Source of the DNA: Pseudomonas sp. ANT_H12B
GTDB lineage: Bacteria > Pseudomonadota > Gammaproteobacteria > Pseudomonadales > Pseudomonadaceae
Reading direction: 5' to 3'
Length of the DNA: 64,000 nt
NCBI RefSeq assembly: GCF_008369325.1
Contig: NZ_VOBI01000022.1
Location: forward strand, 1 to 64,000
Part shown: piece by piece, positions 21,001 to 25,928 of the stretch
Layout of the letters: each line of letters begins with the position of its first letter
Numbering within the stretch: the stretch's first letter is position 1
Translations under genes and position numbers: made by a program
The notes under the pieces: model-generated
Told to the model about the DNA's origin: nothing
Databases searched by the model: none
What the model saw: only the letters and a program-made list of their open reading frames with translations

Positions 21001-23849
21001 ATCCGGTGGACCGCGCCTTGAAAGGGGGCGAAGAAGGTGAATTGCGCTTTGCCGAAGTCGGCAGCGGCGGGGTCACCAACTTCCCGATGGACTTGATGGT
21101 GAGTGCCAACGAAGAAGGCCTGGAAGTCGAATACCTGTTCCTGCGTGATCGCTTCAGTGAAGTGGAAGTAGAGCGGATTCGTGCACAGCTCGAAGGTTTG
21201 CTGCGCGCGTTGCCGGAGGGCGCCACGCGTCTGCTCGGCAACATTGGCTTGCCTGAGGCGCTGATCAGCCTGCCGCAAGCTTCTGAAGACAACGCCGACT
21301 TACTGCACGCGTTCAATCAGCAAGTGCGCACTCAACCGCAGAAAATCGCCTTGATCTGCGAGGATCGGGAAGTCAGTTATGCACAGCTTGAGGCTCAGGC
21401 CAATGGGTTGGCGCAGCAACTGATCGGTCGCGGCATCGGGCCGGAAAGTCTGGTGGCGGTGGCGTTGCCGCGTTCCGAGCGCACGATTGTCGCGTTCCTC
21501 GCGGTGCTGAAAGCAGGGGCGGCTTATCTGCCGCTGGACCTGGCATACCCGGCCGAGCGACTGGCTTATATGTTGAGCGATTCGGCGGCCAGCCTGTTGC
21601 TTTGCGACAGTGATCTGGGGGAGCGACTGGCCTTGGCGGACAGCCCGCCACGTCTGCTGCTCGATCAGATATCCGTTGCTGGCAATACCGAGTGTCCGGT
21701 TGCCAATCCGTTGCCGGGGCATCTGGCGTACCTGATTTACACCTCCGGTTCCACCGGCCAACCGAAAGGCGTGGCCGTGGCGCGTGGGCCGATTGCCCGG
21801 CATTGCCGCGGCATCATTGAGCTCTACGAACTGGCACCGCGCAGCCGCGAGTTGCACTTCATGTCGTTCGCCTTCGACGGTGCTCAGGAGCGTTGGCTGA
21901 GTGTGCTGTTGGCCGGTGGCAGCCTGGTGATCCGCGATGACAGTTTGTGGACCCCTGAACAAACCCTGGAAGTGCTGCATCGTCACTCCGTGACCGTGGC
22001 CTGCTTCCCGCCGGCCTACCTGCAACAGATGGCCGAGGTGGCTGAACGCTTGGGCAATCCACCGGCGGTCGAGGTGTATTGCTTTGGCGGTGATGCGGTG
22101 CCGGAGGCCAGTTTCGAGCAGGTCAAACGCGCTCTGCGTCCGCAACGACTGGTCAACGGTTATGGCCCGACCGAAACCGTGGTCACGCCGCTGCTGTGGC
22201 GTGCTGAGGTCAGCGAAACCTGCGACGCGGCGTATGCGCCGATTGGTCGTGGTGTGGCCGGGCGTGGCTTATACGTGCTGGACGCCGACCTCAATCCGTT
22301 GCCGGTCGGTGTCAGCGGCGAGTTGTATTTGGGCGGCGAATGCCTGGCCCGCGGTTATCACCAGCGTCCCGGCATGAGTGCCGAGCGCTTCATCCCCGAT
22401 CCGTTCGAGGCCGGTGGCCGCATGTACCGCACCGGCGACCTGGTGCGCCAGCGTGAATGCGGGTTGATCGACTATCTGGGACGTCTTGACCAGCAAGTGA
22501 AAATCCGTGGTTTCCGCATCGAACTGGGCGAAATCGAAGCCCGTCTGCGCGACTGCGCCGGGGTGCAGGATGCCGCCGTGGTGGTGCACGACACGCCGAC
22601 TGGCAAACAATTGGTCGGTTATGTGGTGGCGGCCGGTGCTGTTGGGCTGGATCGTCGCTTGAAGTCTGAACTGCAAGCGCAACTGCCGGATTACATGGTG
22701 CCGGCGCGAATCCTGGTGCTGGAGCGTTTCCCGCTGTCGGCCAACGGCAAGCTTGATCGTCGCGCGCTGCCTACGCCTGAATGGGCGCTCGGTGGATATC
22801 GCGCACCGCGCAACGATCTGGAAGCGGCGCTGACGGCAATCTGGCAAGAAGTGCTCGGCGTGCCGCAAGTGGGCATCGACGATAACTTCTTCGAACTGGG
22901 CGGCGACTCGTTGCAGGTGCTGAAAGTCATCTCGCGAGTGCGCAATCAGCCGCAACTGGGCTTCGAATTGAAACTGCGGGACCTGATGCAGAAACCGTGT
23001 ATCGCCGAACTCAGTGGTTATCAGGTTGTGGAGCAGGCGTCTGCGCCTGATCCGTTGCTGGCGCTGAATGCGCGGACTCCAAACGTGCCGGCGCTGTTCT
23101 GCTTGCACGCCGGTTTCGGCACGGTGTTCGACTACGAACCGCTGGCCCGTCGACTGGAAGGACGGCGCACGGTGTATGGCCTGCAATGTCGCATGTTGCT
23201 CGATCCGCACTGGCAGGACGAGTCGCTGCTGGCGATGGCCAAGGCGTATACGCAACGGATTCGCGCGCAGCAGCCTGAAGGTCCGTATTACTTGCTGGGT
23301 TGGTCATTGGGCGGCGCATTAACGCAACTGGTCGCCCATGAACTGGAAACCCAGGGCGAGACCGTCGCGTTTGCCGGGTTGGTCGATAGCTATGTGGCCG
23401 GCACTGCAGAAGCAGGGGCCTGGCGCGAGGACCTGGGCGACTTCCTGAAATTTGTGCTCGGCGTGCCAGCCGAAGAGGCTCAGGCGCTGATCGCACTGAA
23501 AGCCGCTGACCTGAATGAGCGTGAGGGTGCCATGGCGGTGATCGAGGCGGCCATGCACGGTTCCAATGAGCAAGCCGCGTTGGGCGCGGGGGAACTCACG
23601 CAGATCTTCGCCACCGGCTCACGCCTCAAGCAATTGGCCCTGGCGCATCGGCAACTGCCGGCGATTCAGATTAAGGCGCATCGCTGGTGGGTGGTCGAAC
23701 GCGACGATGAACGTCGGGTGTTCGAGGCCCAGGTCGGTAGCCATGGCGTTGATCGCTTGTTGGCGGGCGGGCATTACGAGTTGCTGCGCGGTGACGAGTT
23801 GCTCGACGAGCTTGAATACCTGTTGGAACGCCGGCCGGTTATCGCCTAA
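12084..23849 (+). CDS. pvdD: Terminal pyoverdine NRPS with thioesterase (C-A-T-E-C-A-T-C-A-T-TE)
   Basis: A 3921-residue last synthetase. Condensation HHIVTDG near residue 183, HHLLLDG near 1701 and 2766; adenylation YTSGSTG near 661, 2168 and 3219; carriers GGDS near 1057, 2562 and 3606; one epimerization domain (HHLAVDG near 1239) after carrier 1. A thioesterase follows, with LFCLHAGFG and the nucleophile motif GWSLGG near 3739; it releases, and possibly cyclizes, the peptide. Hand-read codes: D-V-W-H-I-S-L-I-D (serine, epimerized), D-G-E-C-T-C-G-I-T and D-G-E-C-C-G-G-V-T, which I take as hydroxyornithine-type because the locus encodes PvdA. Translation is probably coupled to the upstream synthetase (TGATG). 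The symbol follows position next to fpvA and the terminal TE, as for PvdD of P. aeruginosa; the substrates differ. Confidence 0.93.
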   Translation: MEHTTAQRIASRFAGLPADKRREFLQRMQEQGVSFGQLPIPPAAEPQATFELSYAQQRQWFLWQLDPQSSAYNIPAALRLHGPLNVAALQQSFDVLLERHQSLRSRFVEDDGQVLQTLAGFTSLPIEQIDLRDKPQEQRLDLAMKAVEQDIARPFDLQHGPLLRVSLLQLDAEDHVLLLTLHHIVTDGWSMGVLVEEFSRLYAAHCQGQNAALEALPIQYSDYALWQRRWMEAGELERQLNWWRETLGSEQPLLELPTDRPRPAQPSQRGARLDFALDATLASGLMSLAKQRGVTPFMLLLASFQALLYRYSGQPDLRVGVPIANRNRAETRGLIGFFVNTQVMRAELDGRLPFSQLLDQTRAASLHAQDYQDLPFERLVQALQGERSLSHSPLFQVMFNHQQAKPAAVSGLLAGLRVEALNATAHTTQFDLQLDTQEEGDKLFASLTYATDLFDAERIEHLARHWRNLLAGVLANPQCPLAELPLLEADERLRILDDLNDTAQAYPGEVCVQRHFEARAAENGEATALVFQGQRLSYAELNLRANRLAHHLRAQGVGPEMLVGIACDRSFEMVVGLLAILKAGGAYVPLDPEYPIERLSYMIEDSGISLLLTQEHLLAHLPTPDNVRTLCLHAEADWLSDLPGTDLANLAVAENLAYVIYTSGSTGKPKGAGNRHVALHNRLEWMQEAYNLLPSDRVLQKTPFSFDVSVWEFFWPLMKGATLVIAAPGEHRDPQRLAALIVEQAITTLHFVPSMLSAFIGADEALACTSLQRIICSGEALPMELQRQTLRSLPQTNLYNLYGPTEAAIDVTHWTCVEEGRDSVPIGRPIANLRTCILDSELQPLPLGAVGELYLGGVGLARGYHRRGALTAERFVVDPFGSGERLYRTGDLARYRADGAIAYCGRIDHQVKIRGLRIELGEIEARLQEHADVQEAVVLALDGPSGKQLVAYLVPQNRALLDADAEQQGAWRETLKSHLLASLPDYMVPAQTVLIEQMPLSPNGKLDRKRLPAPTAQVSQRAFEAPRSEHEQVLAQIWQDVLGVEQVGRQDNFFELGGDSIISIQVVSRARRAGLNLQPRDLFQQQTLQALAAVVKEQAAPLAQQGPVDGVQTLTPIQRWFFDEPIPQRAHWNQAVLLVPRETLELPRLQAALQRLLKQHDALRLRFSQVDGQWSARYVGADSCDVIDMLWTARVASDASLESVCDEAQRSLSLQDGPLLRVALIAQADGSQRLLLVIHHLAVDGVSWRVLLEDLQAAYQGQELPPKTSAFQAWADKLDAYAHSETAAGELNWWQAQLSVANDSLPAANAQASQAGHLRQGVSIGLDREQTRQLLQQAPAIYGTQVNDLLLTALARTLSRWTDHESALIQLEGHGREELFDDIDLTRTVGWFSSLFPVRLTPTSDLSGSIKAIKQQLREIPGKGMGYGLLRYMGDAASQAALAALPQARVTFNYLGQFDQSFAEDALFTPARESSGAAQSADAPLPNWLSVDGQVYGGELKLDWTFSRECFDLREIEALAADFRSELLALIAHCLSDGAGGVTPADFPLARLTQAQLDGLPVPPAQIEDLYPLSPMQAGLLFHSLYESASGAYVNQLSVEARGLDAERLGRAWQAVLDTHPILRSSFHFPDGFEAPVQLVHRHLQLPMTCLDWRNRSDQAEALVQLIDSERLQLDSTRAPLMRLTLVRLDDERQQLIYTHHHLLLDGWSNSLLLSEVLQRYAGQDVQAPTGRFADYIGWLQRQDAQADELFWREQLATLDNPTLLAQSLAHGDSKNLSTAEFADHRQTFDVATSQRFSEFARQQKVTLNTLVQGAWALLLQRYSGQRSVAFGATVAGRPVDLPGAESQLGLFINTLPVISSPDAVESVGQWLSRLQAQNLELREHEFTALGDIQRWAGRAGEPLFDSLLVFENFPVAEALQQGAPAGLSFSIPQNHERTNFPLTLAATAESQLSLNWSYQCAHFSAEAIARMSEHLAALLAAMVAAPQAALSELDLLTAPERAQQLVEWNPAFTATENPLCVHQLIEAQAVVRPDATALIFNDLELSFDQVNRRANQLAHRLRELGIGPEVRVGLAMQRSPEMIIGLLAILKAGGAYVPLDPAYPAERLRYLMDDSGISLLISQSWLREKLPLPEGLSVLEIDREPLEQMSETNPVNLTCGENLAYLIYTSGSTGRPKGVSVAHGPLAMHCLSIGELYGMTPDDRELQFASISFDGAHERWLTPLVFGSAVMPRDDELWSVERTCFEIEKHGITIACFTPTYLSQIADFMGEAGRDLPIRSYTPCGEGMAKHAFDEVQQVLQPKRLINGYGPTETVITPLIWLAYPDTEFDSAFMPIGRPVGNRSAYILDGGLQPLPVGVAGELYLGGEGVARGYHQRPDLTAERFVPDPFVPGARLYRSGDLARFRADGVVEYLGRIDQQVKIRGFRIELGEIEACLLEHEGVREAFVIDREGPVSRQLVGYVVPRDPLADEHDLREALTLHLRSRLPAHMLPAHLMCLAALPLTPNGKLDRQGLPAPEATRQNHDQVAAASPAEALLVEIWQELLGLESVGVTENFFELGGDSIISLQAVSRAGQRGLVFSPKQLFEQQTIRALAAVATSREAALVEAPKVPAFTLVPHIDMAAREGLQDLYPLSPMQQGMLFHCLDSPELNPYVNQLNVAVDGLQVPRFRAAWQTLVERHEVLRAAFRWRDGLADPLQAVFADVELPIEELDWRDRTDTEQALSKLAAAEQAKGFDLSCPPLMRFILVRLGHDRYQMIWIYHHLLLDGWSASRLLGDMLRLYHNDTLPTLMTGRYADYIAWLQRQDDAQAEGFWRERLALLEEPTILAKACGATGSGHGVMYSNLDAEATRKLHSFAKRQRVTLNTLVQGAWLLLLQRHSGQRSVAFGATVAGRPTGLAGAQDMLGLFINTLPVIQTLDPQQPLGEWLRDLQDYNLMVRDYEHTPLSDIQRWAGQGGQGLFDSIIVFENHPVDRALKGGEEGELRFAEVGSGGVTNFPMDLMVSANEEGLEVEYLFLRDRFSEVEVERIRAQLEGLLRALPEGATRLLGNIGLPEALISLPQASEDNADLLHAFNQQVRTQPQKIALICEDREVSYAQLEAQANGLAQQLIGRGIGPESLVAVALPRSERTIVAFLAVLKAGAAYLPLDLAYPAERLAYMLSDSAASLLLCDSDLGERLALADSPPRLLLDQISVAGNTECPVANPLPGHLAYLIYTSGSTGQPKGVAVARGPIARHCRGIIELYELAPRSRELHFMSFAFDGAQERWLSVLLAGGSLVIRDDSLWTPEQTLEVLHRHSVTVACFPPAYLQQMAEVAERLGNPPAVEVYCFGGDAVPEASFEQVKRALRPQRLVNGYGPTETVVTPLLWRAEVSETCDAAYAPIGRGVAGRGLYVLDADLNPLPVGVSGELYLGGECLARGYHQRPGMSAERFIPDPFEAGGRMYRTGDLVRQRECGLIDYLGRLDQQVKIRGFRIELGEIEARLRDCAGVQDAAVVVHDTPTGKQLVGYVVAAGAVGLDRRLKSELQAQLPDYMVPARILVLERFPLSANGKLDRRALPTPEWALGGYRAPRNDLEAALTAIWQEVLGVPQVGIDDNFFELGGDSLQVLKVISRVRNQPQLGFELKLRDLMQKPCIAELSGYQVVEQASAPDPLLALNARTPNVPALFCLHAGFGTVFDYEPLARRLEGRRTVYGLQCRMLLDPHWQDESLLAMAKAYTQRIRAQQPEGPYYLLGWSLGGALTQLVAHELETQGETVAFAGLVDSYVAGTAEAGAWREDLGDFLKFVLGVPAEEAQALIALKAADLNEREGAMAVIEAAMHGSNEQAALGAGELTQIFATGSRLKQLALAHRQLPAIQIKAHRWWVVERDDERRVFEAQVGSHGVDRLLAGGHYELLRGDELLDELEYLLERRPVIA

Positions 23850-23852
23850 CCC

Positions 23853-23944
23853 CTGTGGGAACGAGCCTGCTCGCGAAGAGGGAGTGTCAGACGGCGTTCA
23901 TGTTACTGACACGCCGCCTTCGCGAGCAGGCTCGCTCCCACAGG
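23853..23944. repeat. REPIN
   Basis: Inverted REP arms CTGTGGGAACGAGCCTGCTC and GCAGGCTCGCTCCCACAG with a variable middle, between the terminal synthetase and the esterase. Confidence 0.85.
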
Positions 23945-24012
23945 ATCCTTGCTTGATTCGGATTTTTTGTACCGTCCGATTATTGACCTATTTGTGTAAA
24001 AGGATTCGTCCC

Positions 24013-24969
24013 ATGGCTGTGTTGCCAGAACTTGAAGCATTTCTAGAACTCGCCGAGTTCGGCCGGATGACCGGCAAAAGTCGCGCGATGCATGAACAGT
24101 CGCCGCAACAGGCGCGGATCGATTTCGAAGCGTCGTCGGGGTTTCTCGATGTGCCGCTGGACAGCGTTGTCTGCGAGGACTTCACCATCGCTGCGCGAGA
24201 TGGCCACAGCCTGTCGGCCAGGGTGTATCGCGACGGGCAAGCGGTCGATGGGTTGCAGCCGGTGGTGCTGTATTTCCATGGCGGCGGGTATGTGGTCGGC
24301 AGTCTCGATTCTCATGACGCGTTGTGCCGGCGGTTGGCGGCGCAGGGTGGTTTTGCGTTGTTGACGGTGGATTATCGCCTGGCGCCGCAATGGCGTTTCC
24401 CGACGCCGGTGCAGGATGCCTGCGATGCCGGCAACTGGCTGGTGCACGAGGGGGCGGGGCGAGGTTTGGACGCGACTCGGGTGGCGGTGGCCGGTGACAG
24501 TGTTGGCGCGACCTTGGCGACGGTGTTGTCGATCATGGCGGTGCGCGAACCTCAGGAACTGGCGTTGAAACCCAAGGCGCAGTTGCTGGTGTACCCGGTG
24601 ACGGATGCCACCACCAAACGCGCATCGCATCGGGATTTCGCCGAAGGTTACTTGCTGGAAACGCCGACGCTGGATTGGTTCTACGCGCATTACGGGCGCA
24701 CACCGCAAGATCTGGCGGACTGGCGCTGCTCGCCGTTGCTGGCGGACGATTTGTCGGGTGTGGCGCCGGCGCTGGTGTACCTGGCTGGGCATGATCCGTT
24801 GCGTGACGAAGGGGTGGCGTATGCCGAGCGGCTGCGTGAGGCGGGTAATGAGGTGACGTTGCTGGAACAGCCTGGAATGACCCATGATTTTTTGCGCATG
24901 GGTGGGTTGTTGAGTGAAGTGGAAGGGATTCATGCGGAAGTGGCGGGGTGGGTGCGTTCGTGGCTTTGA
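24013..24969 (+). CDS. Alpha/beta-hydrolase, HSL-type esterase
   Basis: A 318-residue hydrolase of the hormone-sensitive-lipase group. The oxyanion-hole motif HGGG (YFHGGGYVVGS) lies near residue 95, the nucleophile elbow is GDSVGA (the usual form is GDSAG), and the C-terminal acid and base are in AGHDPLRDEG and GMTHDF. The start at ATG 24013 follows AAAGGA at good spacing; the open frame further upstream runs back into the synthetase and REPIN and is not coding. It lies between the terminal NRPS and fpvA. A role in pyoverdine maturation or side-chain hydrolysis is possible but only inferred from position, and I found no iron-starvation box of its own. Confidence 0.88.
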   Translation: MAVLPELEAFLELAEFGRMTGKSRAMHEQSPQQARIDFEASSGFLDVPLDSVVCEDFTIAARDGHSLSARVYRDGQAVDGLQPVVLYFHGGGYVVGSLDSHDALCRRLAAQGGFALLTVDYRLAPQWRFPTPVQDACDAGNWLVHEGAGRGLDATRVAVAGDSVGATLATVLSIMAVREPQELALKPKAQLLVYPVTDATTKRASHRDFAEGYLLETPTLDWFYAHYGRTPQDLADWRCSPLLADDLSGVAPALVYLAGHDPLRDEGVAYAERLREAGNEVTLLEQPGMTHDFLRMGGLLSEVEGIHAEVAGWVRSWL

Positions 24970-24974
24970 ATGAT

Positions 24975-24998
24975 CGTTCCCACGCTCGCGTGGGAACG
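24975..24998. repeat. Short inverted repeat CGTTCCCACGC
   Basis: CGTTCCCACGC, two bases, GCGTGGGAACG: a near-perfect 11-bp hairpin right after the esterase stop. Further copies of this family occur at 25833, 36043 and (decayed) 42914. It may serve as a 3' end structure. Confidence 0.75.
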
Positions 24999-25001
24999 AA
25001 A

Positions 25002-25092
25002 TGTGGGAGCGAGCCTGCTCGCGAAGAGGGAGTGTCAGTCGACATCGCCGTTCCCTGGCACACCGCTTTCGCGAGCAGGCTCGCTCCCACAT
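25002..25092. repeat. REPIN
   Basis: TGTGGGAGCGAGCCTGCTC at the left and GCAGGCTCGCTCCCACA at the right in inverted orientation. Confidence 0.85.
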
Positions 25093-25462
25093 GGATCGCG
25101 TTTAAACATGGCTTGAGCCGGCGTGTTTAAAAGACCTGTAGGTTACTTCCTGAAAGCTACAACACCTTGCGTCGTTGCCTACAGGTACGCCAGAATCCGC
25201 CGGCTTGTGCGCCTTGGGCCTGGGTTTTATTGTTTCCCGGTCGCTGAAAATCAGTGATCGGGTTTGGTAGCCTGGGTTTGTTTGTTAGGTGCAGCACCAC
25301 CTTTTGCCGAGTGTTTCTCGTCTCGGCTTTATGGTGGTCATGCGCAGGGCGCCTTTGGGCGCGCCGGTTTCCTAACGCCCGGTCTACCAACCTGCGTATG
25401 GCCACCACCCATCGTTTGGTAGCGAAGGTGATGGCTCCTTATATCTGTTAGGAGTTTCATCT
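25093..25462 (+). promoter_or_regulatory. Long structured leader upstream of the DUF6124 gene
   Basis: About 370 bases without a credible gene. They hold a strong hairpin at 25237-25261 (arms CCGGTCGCTGA and TCAGTGATCGG, loop AAA, with G-U pairs) and further GC-rich self-complementary stretches around 25345-25385 (GCGCCTTTGGGCGCGCC). A ribosome binding site TTAGGAG precedes the ATG at 25463. The length and structure suggest a regulatory 5' leader or small RNA; I cannot name an RNA family. Confidence 0.4.
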
Positions 25463-25816
25463 ATGTTCAAAGTAACCCCCAATCCGCCAGACACCGATCC
25501 GACATCCCCCTACGAAAGCCCCGATTCAAAAAAACTCCACGAAGCCGCCGACCGCGCCCTCGATTACTACCTAGGCTCGGCTGCCGATATCCAAGCCACG
25601 CCGCGCAAGCTCTGCAGCATGTTCATCGTCAACCCGGAGCTCGACACTGAAACCCTGCTGGCCCATGCGTGCGAGTCGCTGGCCTCGGCCAATGTCATGA
25701 CCATGGATCTGGCGGATCATGTTGAAGGGCCGAGTCGCAACACCCTGCTGGGTATTGCGCAAGTCATCATGCTGGGCGAGCTGGCGGTGAACCGGGCGCT
25801 GGATCAAATCGATTAA
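25463..25816 (+). CDS. DUF6124-type small protein
   Basis: A 117-residue soluble protein of unknown function, with a low-complexity N-terminus rich in Pro, Asp and Ser and a helical C-terminal half (ETLLAHACESLASANVMTMDLADHVEG then a hydrophobic helix ending LGELAVNRALDQ). The pattern of a predicted helix beginning NTE/DTE-LL..A.E.LAS is shared with the product at 62210-62596, so the two are paralogues. Such proteins are common and multi-copy in fluorescent pseudomonads; no function is established that I know of. It interrupts the usual NRPS-fpvA adjacency and has its own long leader. Confidence 0.8.
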   Translation: MFKVTPNPPDTDPTSPYESPDSKKLHEAADRALDYYLGSAADIQATPRKLCSMFIVNPELDTETLLAHACESLASANVMTMDLADHVEGPSRNTLLGIAQVIMLGELAVNRALDQID

Positions 25817-25832
25817 CCTGAACAGTGACGCC

Positions 25833-25865
25833 TGATCGTTCCCACGCAGAGCGTGGGAACGATCA
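25833..25865. repeat. Inverted repeat TGATCGTTCCCACGC
   Basis: Perfect 15-bp arms TGATCGTTCCCACGC and GCGTGGGAACGATCA around AGA. Same family as the copies at 24975 and 36043. Confidence 0.8.
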
Positions 25866-25881
25866 TGGCGTAGCCAAAAAA

Positions 25882-25913
25882 AATGCCCGTATCTCGCGAC
25901 ACGGGCATTTTTC
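25882..25913. terminator. Bidirectional intrinsic terminator between DUF6124 gene and fpvA
   Basis: AATGCCCGT and ACGGGCATT form a 9-bp stem with an A-run on the left and a T-run on the right, placed between two convergent genes, so it can terminate both. Confidence 0.8.
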
Positions 25914-25928
25914 ATTTCAGCTCAGCAC

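Noticed and set aside
18594..21278. Long minus-strand frame (894 codons) opposite the terminal synthetase
   Set aside because: Antisense shadow of the NRPS; rich in Gln, Arg and His with no recognisable domain.
24993..25092. CRISPR-like repetition of GTGGGAGCGAGCCTGCTC elements
   Set aside because: Copies are scattered and in inverted pairs, not tandem with uniform spacers; they are REPINs.
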